Assembly (NCBI RefSeq): GCF_020564565.1
Contig: NZ_JAJCTD010000001.1
Span: 558,001 to 622,000 of the forward strand
From: Rhodobacter sp. Har01
GTDB taxonomy: Bacteria; Pseudomonadota; Alphaproteobacteria; Rhodobacterales; Rhodobacteraceae
Length of the DNA stretch: 64,000 bases
Direction: 5' to 3'
The notes beneath the pieces are model-generated. The model ran no database searches. It was given only the letters and a program-made list of their open reading frames with translations, and was not told where the DNA came from. Position 1 is the first letter of the stretch. The number at the start of each line of letters is the position of its first letter. The position numbers were made by a program, and so were the translations under genes. Below, piece by piece: positions 50,637 through 60,110 of this stretch.

Positions 50637-51476
50637 ATGAGCGGGGCCTTGGCGGCGCTGTTACCGGAGGGGCGGCTGCATCTGCAGCACGGGCCGATCG
50701 ACATTGTCGCGCAGGCCTTTGGCGAGGCGGCGGCGGTGCGGGCGGCCCATGCCCGGGCGGCGGGGCGGTTTGCTTCCATACTGGCGGAGCTGGTGGCGGA
50801 ACTGCCGGCCTTGCGCAGGGTGGATTTGCCGCTGACCGGCAGCATCGCACGGCGCATGGCGGCGGCGGTGGCGCCGTTCCGGCCGGCCTTCATCACGCCG
50901 ATGGCGGCGGTGGCCGGGGCGGTGGCCGAAGAGATCGTGGCGGCTCTGGCGGGGCCGGGGGTGACCCGGGCCTATGCCAACAACGGCGGCGACATCGCGC
51001 TGTGGCTGGCGCCGGGGCAGGAGTTGGTCTGTGCGCTGGCCGTGACCGGGGGTCTGGACCGCGTGCGGGTGCGGGCCGAGGGGCCGGTGCGGGGGATTGC
51101 CACCTCGGGTTGGCGGGGGCGCAGTTTGTCGCTGGGCATTGCCGATGCGGTGACGGTGGTGGCGCGGACGGCGGCGCTCGCCGATGCGGCGGCGACGACG
51201 GTGGCCAATGCGGTCGATCTGCCGGAGCATCCGGGGATCGTGCGGCGGCGGGCCTGCGAGGTGCAGGCCGACAGCGACCTTGGCGACCGGCTGGTGACGG
51301 TTTCGGTGCCGGTTCTTTCGGCACAGGACCGGGACCAGGCGCTGACGGCGGGCTTGCGGGCCGCCCGGGGCCTGGCCGCGCGCGGATTGATTGAAGGGGC
51401 GGCGCTTTTCCTGCAGGGTGAATGCAGGATGACCGGGGCGCTTGCGCTTGCCGAAGGGGAGAAGCTGGGTGTCTGA
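50637..51476 (+). CDS. UPF0280 family protein (ApbE-like fold)
   Basis: 279 residues. UPF0280 signature regions are GPIDIVAQAFGEAAAVRAAH near the start, TPMAAVAGAVAEEIV (about residues 84-98), AYANNGGDIALWL, and GIATSGWRGRSLSLGIADAV, which parallels the ATSG...G...D segment of ApbE flavin transferases. The biochemical function is unknown. Start codon and ribosome site come directly after an intergenic repeat. An 8-bp overlap links it to the AA_synth-family gene; both are consistent partners of the reductase-like gene in this island. Confidence 0.8.
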   Translation: MSGALAALLPEGRLHLQHGPIDIVAQAFGEAAAVRAAHARAAGRFASILAELVAELPALRRVDLPLTGSIARRMAAAVAPFRPAFITPMAAVAGAVAEEIVAALAGPGVTRAYANNGGDIALWLAPGQELVCALAVTGGLDRVRVRAEGPVRGIATSGWRGRSLSLGIADAVTVVARTAALADAAATTVANAVDLPEHPGIVRRRACEVQADSDLGDRLVTVSVPVLSAQDRDQALTAGLRAARGLAARGLIEGAALFLQGECRMTGALALAEGEKLGV

Positions 51477-52050
51477 CTTCAAGGTGCGCAAGATCGTTTG
51501 CCAGGTGGAAGAGGTGTTCCACGAGGGCGGGCCGGTGGCCGACCCGGCGCCGGTGAAGGGCGCGGTCTATGCAATCTGCGCCAATCCCTTCGCCGGGCGT
51601 TACGAGCCGGACCTGCAGCCGGCGATGGAGGCGCTGAAGCCCCTCGCCCTGATGCTGACCGACCGGCTGGTGGCGGCCCTGGGCGGGCGGGACGGCATCG
51701 ACGCCTATGGCAAGGGTGCCATCGTCGGCGAGGCCGGCGAGCATGAGCATGGCGCGATCTGGCATGTCTCGGGCGGCTACGGCATGCGCGACCGGCTGGG
51801 CGAATGCCGGGCCATCGTGCCAAGCGCCATGAAGGTGGGCGGCATGGGCACCACGCTGGACATCCCGCTGGGCCATCTGAACGCGGCCTATGTGCGGTCG
51901 CGGTTCGACGTGATCACGGTGGCCTGCGAGGACGGGCCGCGGGCCAGCGAGGTGCTGTTCGCGCTGGCCATGGCGCGGGGCGGGCGGGTGCACAGCCGCA
52001 TGGGCGGGCTTGAGATCGGCCAGGTCAAGGGGGAGGACGGTCTGAGATGA
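51469..52050 (+). CDS. AA_synth (PF06684-like) family protein
   Basis: 193 residues. It resembles the 'amino acid synthesis' family, whose real reaction is unknown. Landmarks are FKVRKIVCQVEEVFHEGG, VYAICANPFAGRYEPDLQPA, GKGAIVGEAGEHEHGAIWH, SAMKVGGMGTTLDIPLGHL. The conserved His/Glu in GEHEH and the Lys in SAMKVGG look catalytic. The start is GTG at 51469 (GGGGAGAA upstream), overlapping UPF0280, and the stop overlaps the membrane-protein gene. It may act on the ring-opened or ring intermediate of the proposed pathway. Confidence 0.75.
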   Translation: MSDFKVRKIVCQVEEVFHEGGPVADPAPVKGAVYAICANPFAGRYEPDLQPAMEALKPLALMLTDRLVAALGGRDGIDAYGKGAIVGEAGEHEHGAIWHVSGGYGMRDRLGECRAIVPSAMKVGGMGTTLDIPLGHLNAAYVRSRFDVITVACEDGPRASEVLFALAMARGGRVHSRMGGLEIGQVKGEDGLR

Positions 52051-53408
52051 CGGGCAGGGGCCTGACCCCGACGCTGCTTCTCTGCCTTTTCCCCGGCGCG
52101 GCCGCGGCCTGCGCCCTGCCGCCCTCGGTGATCCTGACGCTGCCGACCGGGCACTACATCACCGCCGCCGCGCTGACCGTGGCCTTGACGGCTGTCCTGG
52201 GGGCCGCGGCGCACCGGCTGCCCGCCTTGCAGCCACGGCTGGTGCTGAGCCGCCCGGTGCTGGTGCCGGAAAGCCTGTCGTCCTATCTGGGCTTCCTCGG
52301 CTTTCTGGGGCTGCTGTTCATCGGCTGGACCGGCAGCCGCGACCCGATGCACAACCTGATGACGCTGGTGTTCTGGACCGGGGTCTGGATCGCGGTGCCG
52401 CTGGGGTCGATGCTGCTGGGCAACCTCTGGCGGCCGATCAATCCCTGGACCGGGCCGGTGCGGATTGCACGGCAGCTTCTGGGCCGGACCGGGGGCATCG
52501 GCCTGTCGCGGCTGGGGCATCTGCCGGCGGTGGCCGGCTATGCCGGCTTCGCCTGGTTCCAGATGGTGTCGCTTTACCCCGACGATCCGGCCGTGCTGGC
52601 GACGCTGGCGGCCTGCTACTACGCGGCGATCTTCGCGCTGGCGGTGGCCGAGGGCGAGGACTGGCTGCAGCGGGGCGAGTTCCTGACCGTCCTTTTCGGC
52701 TACATCGCCCGGATCGCACCCATCTGGCTGACGGTCGACGGCGCCCGCGCCCGGCTGATGGCCGGTCCGCCGGGCGCGCAGGTGCTGGGGATGGCGCCGC
52801 TGTCGCGGTCCGAGGTGGCCTTCGTCTGCCTCGCCCTGTCGGCGCTGACCTTCGACGGGCTGCACGAGACCTTCTGGTGGGTGGCGCTGATCGGCGAGAA
52901 CCCGTTGGAGCCGACCGGCCGCTCGGCCGTTGTCTGGGCGAACACGGCGGGGCTGTTCGGGGTCTGGGCGGTGACGCTGCTGGCGCTGCCGGGGGTGGTG
53001 CGGCTGGGCCGGGCGATCGGGGGCGGGGGCTTTGCGCTGGGGCCGGTGATGCTGTCCTTCCTGGCCATCGCTGCGGGCTATCATGCAGCACACTACCTGG
53101 TGATGCTGCTGACTGCCGGGCAATACACCCTGGCCGCGCTGAACGATCCGTTCTTCACCGGCGACAGCCTGCTGGGCCTGCCGCCGTTCTATGTCTCGTT
53201 CGGGTTCCTGACCGATCCGCAGGTGATGCCGCTGATCTACGGCACCCAGTTCCTGGCCATTCTGGGCGCGCATCTGTTGGCGGTCGTGCTGGCGCTGAAG
53301 CTGGCGGGGCAGGGCACCCGGGCACTGGCGCATCTGCCGATGACCGGGCTGATGGTGGGCTATACGGTTCTCGGTCTCTGGCTTCTGTCCACGGCCAGGG
53401 TCGGGTGA
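52047..53408 (+). CDS. Multispanning membrane protein of unknown function
   Basis: 453 residues with about ten membrane segments, starting with a signal-like stretch (LTPTLLLCLFPGAAAACALP). Segments include YLGFLGFLGLLFIGW, TLVFWTGVWIAVPLGSMLLG, VMLSFLAIAAGYHAAHYLVM and FLAILGAHLLAVVLALKLAG. Polar residues within the membrane (HYLVM, LHETFWW) hint at a transported ligand or buried active site. No ABC, MFS or P-type motif. Coupled by ATGA overlap to the AA_synth gene, so it is part of the island and not a random neighbour. Could be a transporter or membrane-bound enzyme. Confidence 0.6.
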   Translation: MTGRGLTPTLLLCLFPGAAAACALPPSVILTLPTGHYITAAALTVALTAVLGAAAHRLPALQPRLVLSRPVLVPESLSSYLGFLGFLGLLFIGWTGSRDPMHNLMTLVFWTGVWIAVPLGSMLLGNLWRPINPWTGPVRIARQLLGRTGGIGLSRLGHLPAVAGYAGFAWFQMVSLYPDDPAVLATLAACYYAAIFALAVAEGEDWLQRGEFLTVLFGYIARIAPIWLTVDGARARLMAGPPGAQVLGMAPLSRSEVAFVCLALSALTFDGLHETFWWVALIGENPLEPTGRSAVVWANTAGLFGVWAVTLLALPGVVRLGRAIGGGGFALGPVMLSFLAIAAGYHAAHYLVMLLTAGQYTLAALNDPFFTGDSLLGLPPFYVSFGFLTDPQVMPLIYGTQFLAILGAHLLAVVLALKLAGQGTRALAHLPMTGLMVGYTVLGLWLLSTARVG

Positions 53409-53426
53409 GATTTCCGTGGACAAGCC

Positions 53427-53450
53427 GTTTGCACGCATACAAACTTGACC
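53427..53450. promoter_or_regulatory. Dyad and -35-like box before the binding-protein gene
   Basis: GTTTG-x8-CAAAC (53427-53444) directly followed by TTGACC (53445-53450), about 50 bp before the start at 53499. No good -10 follows. It suggests a second regulated promoter inside the island, with a GntR-like half-site (GCATACAA). Confidence 0.3.
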
Positions 53451-53498
53451 GCGAGGCGACCCGGCCAAGAGGCGCCCGCCCAACAGAGGAGAGACGAC

Positions 53499-54770
53499 AT
53501 GACTTCGCTTCTGATGCCCACCCGCCGGGCGCTGCTGATGGGTGCGGGTGCGGGGCTTCTGGCCACGGCGCTGCCCGCGGTGGTCGGCGCCCAGGCCGCT
53601 CCGATCAAGATCGGCTTCCAGTTGCACCGGACCGGGATCGGCGCCAGCTATGGCCGCTGGTATGAGCGCACGGCGCAGGCAGCGCTGAAGCTGATCAACG
53701 ACGGCGGCGGCATTGCCGGGCGCCCGGTCGAGATCCTGTTCGAGGATGACGCGACCGACCCCAAGCGCGGGGCGGAAGTGGTGGACAAGCTGACCCAGTC
53801 CGATGGCTGCGACCTGGTGATGGGGACGCTGTTCTCGCATGTGGTGATGGGCAGCGCGCCGCGGGCGGGGGAACTCAAGGTGCCCTACCTGGTCTGTTCC
53901 GAGGGTTACCATGTCGCCAGCGGCGCCTTGAACCGCTGGACGCTGCAGCCCGGCATCACCGATGTGCGGGCGCAGATTTCCACCATGGCGCCCTGGGTTT
54001 CCGCCAACCTGGGCAAGAAGGTGACGATGGTCTTCCCCGACTATGCCTTCGGCCACGACCACCGCGATTTCTTCACCAAGGCGATGGCGGAACAGGGCGG
54101 CGAGGTCATCGCCCAGATCGCCATTCCGCCGACCGAGACCAGCTTCACCCGCTATTTCCCGCAGATCCCGGCGGAAACAGAGGTGCTCTATCACGTCATG
54201 GTCGGCCCGGCCGTGCTGACCTTCGTCAAGGAACTGGGCGAGTTCTACGGCACCGGCGCCAAGCCCGCCCTTTTCGGCTTCGTCGACAGCCTTGAGGCAG
54301 TGGATACCGCCACGTCGGGGCTGGAATTCCTGGAAGGCTCGCATTTCTGGGAGGCGCATCCGCGGGTGAAACCGGCCGATGCCGGGGAGCACGAAGCGGC
54401 CTACCGCGCCGCGGTGGGGGTGGACGACATGGGCGCTTCGGTCAGCGACCCGGCCGACATCTCAACCTATTCGCACATGTTCAGCACCTGGGAGACGCTC
54501 TACTTCATCAAGCAGGCGATGGAGGCGGCGGGCTACACCGGGCCGGCCGACCGCCAGAAGCTGGTCGAGGCGATGGAGGCGATCACCGACCTGCCCTATG
54601 GGCTGGAACGGCCGCAGGGGGCCAAGCTCTTCAACGGCAAGACCCACCAGGTCTTCGGCGCGCAGTACATCTCGAAGGTCGAAGCCGGCAAGCTGGTGAA
54701 GGTGCACAGCACCACCATCGACGAAGGCCTCTACCCCGACGCCGTCGACTACACCGCGATGTCGTTCTGA
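53499..54770 (+). CDS. Branched-chain amino acid/amide-type ABC substrate-binding protein (Tat-exported)
   Basis: 423 residues. The twin-arginine leader TRRALLMGAGAGLLATALP (about residues 9-27) is followed by a type I periplasmic-binding fold: IKIGFQLHRTGIGASYGRWY, AALKLINDGGGIAGRPVEIL, EDDATDPKRGAEVVDKL, then FPDYAFGHDHRDFF. Family members bind amino acids, amides, urea or aromatic acids. It is the first gene of a complete Liv-type transporter (two permeases, two ATPases) that runs into hyuA/hyuB. GAGGAGA precedes ATG at 53499. A strong stem follows its stop. Confidence 0.87.
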   Translation: MTSLLMPTRRALLMGAGAGLLATALPAVVGAQAAPIKIGFQLHRTGIGASYGRWYERTAQAALKLINDGGGIAGRPVEILFEDDATDPKRGAEVVDKLTQSDGCDLVMGTLFSHVVMGSAPRAGELKVPYLVCSEGYHVASGALNRWTLQPGITDVRAQISTMAPWVSANLGKKVTMVFPDYAFGHDHRDFFTKAMAEQGGEVIAQIAIPPTETSFTRYFPQIPAETEVLYHVMVGPAVLTFVKELGEFYGTGAKPALFGFVDSLEAVDTATSGLEFLEGSHFWEAHPRVKPADAGEHEAAYRAAVGVDDMGASVSDPADISTYSHMFSTWETLYFIKQAMEAAGYTGPADRQKLVEAMEAITDLPYGLERPQGAKLFNGKTHQVFGAQYISKVEAGKLVKVHSTTIDEGLYPDAVDYTAMSF

Positions 54771-54777
54771 TCCCGCA

Positions 54778-54800
54778 GGGGTGGGGTGAAACCCCACCCC
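54778..54800 (+). promoter_or_regulatory. Intercistronic stem-loop after the binding-protein gene
   Basis: GGGGTGGGG, loop TGAAA, CCCCACCCC, starting 8 bp after the stop. No U-run. Such stems commonly protect the abundant binding-protein mRNA from 3' decay or partly stop transcription before the permease genes. Confidence 0.6.
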
Positions 54801-54827
54801 GACATCCCGCATCCCCGGACCCGCCCC

Positions 54828-55706
54828 ATGGCCTTCGGACCGTTCCTGCTGCTTGCCCTGATGGAGGGCCTGGTGACCGCCGCCGTGCTGGCGCTGGCGG
54901 CCTCGGGGCTGGCGCTGGTGTTCGGCGTGATGCGGGTGGTGAACGTCGCGCATGGCGAGTTCTTCATGCTGGGCGCGGTGATCGCCTGGTTCGTGGCAAG
55001 CCTGATCCCCGGCCCGGCCTGGATGGCCTTTGCCGCTGCCCTGGTAGTGGCGCCGCTGGCGGTGGCGGCGCTGGCGGCGCTGGCCGATGCGCTGGTGCTG
55101 AAGCGGCTGAACTACGACCCCGAGGCGACCATCGTCGCCACCATCGGCCTTCTCTACATGCTGCAGCAGGCCGCGCTGACGGTCTACGGCCCCGACGCCC
55201 GCCCGGTTGCCGCGCCCTTCGATCTGCGCCTGCAACTGCCGTGGTTCGGCTATTCCGGCTACAAGCTTTTCGTCATCGCCGCCGCCGCGGTGGTCCTGGC
55301 CGGCATCTGGGCCCTGATGACCCACACCCGCGCCGGGCTGGTGATGCGCGCGACCCAGGTCGACCGCGATGTCGCCCGCGCCTTCGGCATCGACGTCGAC
55401 CGCGTCTACATGGGCACCTTCGCCCTGGGCGCCGGGCTGGCCGCACTGGCGGGCGTGCTGATCGTTCCGATCACCCAGGCGCATTACCTGATGGGGGGCG
55501 ACCCGCTGCTCCTGTCTTTCATCGTGGTCATCATCGGCGGCCTCGGCTCGTTGCGCGGCACACTGGTCGCGGCACTGGTGATCGGCCTGTCGGACGGGGT
55601 GATCTCGATGTTCTTCTCGCCCACGCTGGCGAAGATCCTGGCCACGCTGCTGGTGGCGCTGGTGCTGGTCTTCCGCCCGCAGGGCCTGTTCGGGACGCGC
55701 ACATGA
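54828..55706 (+). CDS. Branched-chain-type ABC permease (LivH-like)
   Basis: 292 residues, about eight membrane segments. The family pattern ASGLALVFGVMRVVNVAHGE (about residues 23-42) is the LivH hallmark, with FIVVIIGGLGSLRGTLVAAL near the C-terminus and FRPQGLFG at the end. One half of the inner-membrane channel. ATG at 54828; a four-base overlap joins it to the LivM-like gene. Confidence 0.9.
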   Translation: MAFGPFLLLALMEGLVTAAVLALAASGLALVFGVMRVVNVAHGEFFMLGAVIAWFVASLIPGPAWMAFAAALVVAPLAVAALAALADALVLKRLNYDPEATIVATIGLLYMLQQAALTVYGPDARPVAAPFDLRLQLPWFGYSGYKLFVIAAAAVVLAGIWALMTHTRAGLVMRATQVDRDVARAFGIDVDRVYMGTFALGAGLAALAGVLIVPITQAHYLMGGDPLLLSFIVVIIGGLGSLRGTLVAALVIGLSDGVISMFFSPTLAKILATLLVALVLVFRPQGLFGTRT

Positions 55707-56632
55707 AGACCTGGGCCGCCCATCTGGCCGTCCTGGCGCTGCTTCTGGCCGCGGGCTTCCTGCTGTCGCCCTATCACATGACCAACCTGGCCCGCATCCT
55801 GGTGCTGGCCACCTTCGCCATGGGCTACAACCTGGCCTTCGGCTATACCGGCCTTCTCAGCCTGGGCCACGCGCTGTTCTTCGCCGCCGGAATGTACGCC
55901 GCCGGCCTGCCGATCTGGCACGCCGGCCTGGCCGCGCTGCCGGCCCTGGGCCTCGGCCTCGCCGGCGGCGCCTTCGCCGCCCTGGCCGTGGGGGTGCTTG
56001 CCCTGCGCACCGCCGGCGTCAGCTTCATGATCGTGACGCTGATGTTCGCGCAGGCCGGCTACCTGACGCTGCTCTACTTCAACGCCACCACGGGCGGGGA
56101 CGAAGGCTTTGCCCTGCCGGCGACCGGCCGCCGGCTGTTCGGGGCCGACCTCTCGACCGATGTGCCGCGGTTTCTGGCGGCCTGGGCGATCTTTGCGGTG
56201 ACCTTCCTTGCAACCCTTGCGCTGGTCCGGTCGCGCTTTGGCCGGGTGATGGTCGCCTTGCGCGAAAACGAGGACCGCGCGCGGATGCTGGGCATCAACC
56301 CCTTCACCACCAAGCTTGGCGTGCTGACGCTGTCCGGCGCCGCCTCGGGCCTGGCGGGGGCCGCCTATGCCATCCTCTTCGGCTATGCCGGCGCCAGCTT
56401 CGCCACCATCCAGTATTCCATCCTGCCGATGCTTTACGTTCTGCTCGGCGGCGCCGGCACCGTCGCCGGCCCGCTTCTCGGCGCGATCCTGATGTTCATG
56501 CTGATCGAGGCCGCGACCGAGGTCACCTCGGCCTGGATGTTCCTGGTGGGTGCGGCGCTGGTGATCCTGGTGCTGTTTGCGCCCAAGGGCATTCTCGGCG
56601 CGCTGCGGACCCGCCTGCGGGGCCTGCCATGA
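55703..56632 (+). CDS. Branched-chain-type ABC permease (LivM-like)
   Basis: 309 residues. The hallmark is NLAFGYTGLLSLGHALFFAA (about residues 36-55), with ALRENEDRARMLGINPFTTK forming the ATPase-coupling loop and PMLYVLLGGAGTVAGPLLGA near the end. Second half of the channel. Overlaps LivH-like and LivG-like genes by four bases each. Confidence 0.9.
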   Translation: MKTWAAHLAVLALLLAAGFLLSPYHMTNLARILVLATFAMGYNLAFGYTGLLSLGHALFFAAGMYAAGLPIWHAGLAALPALGLGLAGGAFAALAVGVLALRTAGVSFMIVTLMFAQAGYLTLLYFNATTGGDEGFALPATGRRLFGADLSTDVPRFLAAWAIFAVTFLATLALVRSRFGRVMVALRENEDRARMLGINPFTTKLGVLTLSGAASGLAGAAYAILFGYAGASFATIQYSILPMLYVLLGGAGTVAGPLLGAILMFMLIEAATEVTSAWMFLVGAALVILVLFAPKGILGALRTRLRGLP

Positions 56633-57328
56633 GCCTGCTCGACGCTCGAGGTCTGACCCGGCATTTCGGCGGCCTCAAGGCCGTGGACGGGGTGGACTTC
56701 GACCTGGCGGCAGGGGAAATCCACGCCCTGATTGGCCCGAACGGGGCGGGCAAGACCACCTTCGTCTCGCTCCTGTCTGGCCGCCTGCCGGTGCAGTCGG
56801 GCCGCATCACGCTGGCCGGCGAAGACATCACCGGCCTGCCGGCCCATGCCCGCGTCCGCAAGGGCATTGCCTATACCTTCCAGATCACCAGCGTGTTCCC
56901 CGGTCTGTCGGTCTTCGACAACGTCGCGCTGGCGGTGCAGGGCGGCCGCGGCTCGGCCCGCGACCTTTCCCGCGCCGTCGAGGCCGCGCTGTACCGTGTC
57001 GGCCTGGAAACCCTGCGGCGCGAGACCGCCGGAACCCTGTCCTACGGCCACCAGCGGCTGCTCGAGGTGGCCATGGGTCTGGCCCTGCAACCGCGCGTGC
57101 TGATCCTGGACGAGCCGACGCAAGGCCTGGCGGCGGGCGAGATCGGCGCCTTCAAGGCGCTGGTCCGGGGTCTGGTGCCCGAGGTCGCGGTGCTGCTGAT
57201 CGAGCACAACATGGAAGTGGTGATGGACCTTGCCCAGCGCATCACCGTTCTGAACTTCGGCCGTGTGCTGGCCAGTGGCACGCCCGACGAGGTGCGCGCC
57301 AACCCTGCCGTGCAGGAGGCCTATCTTG

Positions 57329-57336
<8 letters not shown>
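56629..57336 (+). CDS. Branched-chain-type ABC ATP-binding protein (LivG-like)
   Basis: 235 residues. Walker A IGPNGAGKTTFVSLLSG, Q-loop TFQITSVFPGL, signature LSYGHQRLLEVAMGLAL (LSYG in place of LSGG, as in many LivG), Walker B VLILDEPTQGLA, switch His in IEHNMEVVMDLA. About 15-20 residues shorter than E. coli LivG. Coupled on both sides by overlaps. Confidence 0.9.
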
Positions 57337-58024
<688 letters not shown>

Positions 58025-60046
58025 ATGGCGGGGCTTGTGGCCGGAGTGGACGTCGGCGGCACCTTCACCGATCTGGTGATCTTCGATCCGGCCTCGGGCG
58101 GGGTGCGGCTGGCCAAGGTGCCCACCAGCCTGCCGAACCAGGCGCCGGGCGTGCTGGCGGCCTTCGAGGCCGCCGGAGCCGACCTGGCCGACCTTGACCT
58201 GATCGTGCACGGCACCACCACGACGACGAACGCGGTGCTTGAACGGCAGCTGGCGAAGACCGGGATCATCACCACGGCCGGTTTCCGCGACGTGCTGGAA
58301 CTGGGCCGCCGCACCCGGCCGCAGGCCTATGGCATGTCGGGCCGCTTCGTCCCCATCATTCCGCGAAACCTGCGGCTGGAGGTGCCCGAGCGGATGGACG
58401 CCCGCGGCCGGGTGGTGACGCCGCTGGACGAGGCCGCGCTGCGGGCGGCCGTGGGGACACTGCGCGATGAGGGTTGCGAGGCGCTGGTGATCCACTTCCT
58501 GCACGCCTATGCCAACCCGGCGCATGAGCTGCGGGCCGGGGAAATCGCGGCGGGGCTTTGGCCGAACGGCTATATCACCCTCGGTCACGCCCTGCTGTCC
58601 GAGGCCCGCGAATACGAACGCGGGGTAACGGCGGCGGTGAATGCCTCGGTGCAGCCGATCCTGGAGCGCTACATCGCCCGGCTTGCCGGCGAGTTGAAGG
58701 CGCGCGGCTATACCCGCGACCTTCTGGTGATGAACGGCAACGGCGGCATGGTCTCGGCGGCGCATGTGGCGCGCGAGGCGGTCAAGACGGTGATGTCCGG
58801 TCCCGCCTCGGGCGTGATGGCGGCGGTGGCGACGGGGCGGCGGGCCGGCATGCCGAACCTGCTGACCTATGACATGGGTGGAACCTCGACCGATGTCGCC
58901 ATGATCCGCGGCGGCGTGGCCCCGGTCTCGAACGAGATCGAGGTGGAATATGCCATGCCGATTCATGTCCCGATGGTGGATGTGCGCACCGTGGGCGCCG
59001 GGGGCGGCTCGATCGCCCGGGTGGACGAAAGCGGGATGCTGCGGGTGGGACCGGAAAGCGCGGGGTCCACGCCGGGACCGGTCTGCTATGGGCGGGGCGG
59101 CACGCGGGTGACGATTTCGGACGCCAACCTGGTCTTGGGCCGGCTGCCCGCCGCCCGCTTCGGTCAGGCGGCCGATGCGGCACGGGCGGCGATGGCGGAG
59201 CAGATCGGCAAGCCTCTTGGCCTGAGCGTCGAAGCCGCGGCTGAGGCCGTGGTGCGCATCGCCAACACCCATATGGCGGGAGCTGTGCGGATGGTGTCGA
59301 TCAGCCTTGGCGCCGACCCGCGCGACTTCGCGCTGTTCGCCTTTGGCGGGGCAGGGCCGCTGCATGCCGTGGCGCTGGCGCGCGAGTTGTCGGTGCCGAA
59401 GGTGCTGGTCCCCGCCCGCCCCGGCATCACCAACGCGCTGGGATGCGTGGTGGCCGACCTGCGGCACGATTTCGTGCGCACGCTGAACCGTCCGCTCGAT
59501 GCGCTGGACATGGCCGAGGCGCATGGCGTGCTGGCGGCGCAGGAGGCCGAGGGCCGCCGGCTGATCGCCGAGGAACGGATCGAGGTGCGCGACATCCGCG
59601 CCGAATACACCGCCGACATGCAGTTCGTCGGCCAGACGCATCTGCTTCGCGTCGCGCTGCCCTCGGCCACCCCGACCCGCGACCAGTTGCAGTGCCTGTT
59701 CGAGGCCGCCTACCACGCCCGCTTCAAGGTGGAGCTGCCGGAGATTCGCGCCAGCGTGATGAACCTGAACGTCAGCGTCACCGGCCGCCGCGCCGAACTG
59801 GACCTGTCGCGGCTGATCGACCCGGTGGGGCGGCGCGCGACGGCCGAACCGCAGGCGACGCGGCCGGTCTGGTTCGCCGGGGCCTGGGTGGAAACCCCGG
59901 TCTACTGGCGCGACCACCTGCCGCTGGCCCCGGACCTGACCGGCCCCGCGATCATCGAGCAGATGGACACCACCCTGGTCGTCGATCCCGGCTGCCGGGT
60001 GACCGGCGATGCCGACGGCAACCTGATCGTCGGGGTCGAGGCTTGA
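58025..60046 (+). CDS. hyuA: Hydantoinase/oxoprolinase family protein, subunit A (HyuA)
   Basis: 673 residues. An ATP-binding ASKHA-fold subunit that phosphorylates a lactam, hydantoin or carboxylate for hydrolysis or carboxylation. Motifs are GVDVGGTFTDLVIFDP (about residues 7-22), VHGTTTTTNAVLER, TYDMGGTSTDVAMIRGG and GAGGGSIARVD. Relatives include N-methylhydantoinase, 5-oxoprolinase, caprolactamase and acetophenone carboxylase, so the reaction class is ATP-dependent, but the substrate is open. Starts at the base after the LivF-like stop. Partner hyuB follows. Confidence 0.88.
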   Translation: MAGLVAGVDVGGTFTDLVIFDPASGGVRLAKVPTSLPNQAPGVLAAFEAAGADLADLDLIVHGTTTTTNAVLERQLAKTGIITTAGFRDVLELGRRTRPQAYGMSGRFVPIIPRNLRLEVPERMDARGRVVTPLDEAALRAAVGTLRDEGCEALVIHFLHAYANPAHELRAGEIAAGLWPNGYITLGHALLSEAREYERGVTAAVNASVQPILERYIARLAGELKARGYTRDLLVMNGNGGMVSAAHVAREAVKTVMSGPASGVMAAVATGRRAGMPNLLTYDMGGTSTDVAMIRGGVAPVSNEIEVEYAMPIHVPMVDVRTVGAGGGSIARVDESGMLRVGPESAGSTPGPVCYGRGGTRVTISDANLVLGRLPAARFGQAADAARAAMAEQIGKPLGLSVEAAAEAVVRIANTHMAGAVRMVSISLGADPRDFALFAFGGAGPLHAVALARELSVPKVLVPARPGITNALGCVVADLRHDFVRTLNRPLDALDMAEAHGVLAAQEAEGRRLIAEERIEVRDIRAEYTADMQFVGQTHLLRVALPSATPTRDQLQCLFEAAYHARFKVELPEIRASVMNLNVSVTGRRAELDLSRLIDPVGRRATAEPQATRPVWFAGAWVETPVYWRDHLPLAPDLTGPAIIEQMDTTLVVDPGCRVTGDADGNLIVGVEA

Positions 60047-60054
60047 GACCGCGG

Positions 60055-60101
60055 CCGGGGGCCAGCCCCCGGACCCCCGGGATATTTGAGGACAGATGAA
60101 A
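60055..60101 (+). repeat. Intergenic repeat family A, copy 3, overlapping the hyuB leader
   Basis: CCGGGGGCCAGCCCCCGG stem, then ACCCCCGGGATATTTGAGG and ACAGATGAAA. It contains an in-frame ATG (60096) 15 bp before the hyuB start used here, with GAGGACAG as a ribosome site. Confidence 0.8.
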
Positions 60102-60110
60102 GGGCTTTTC

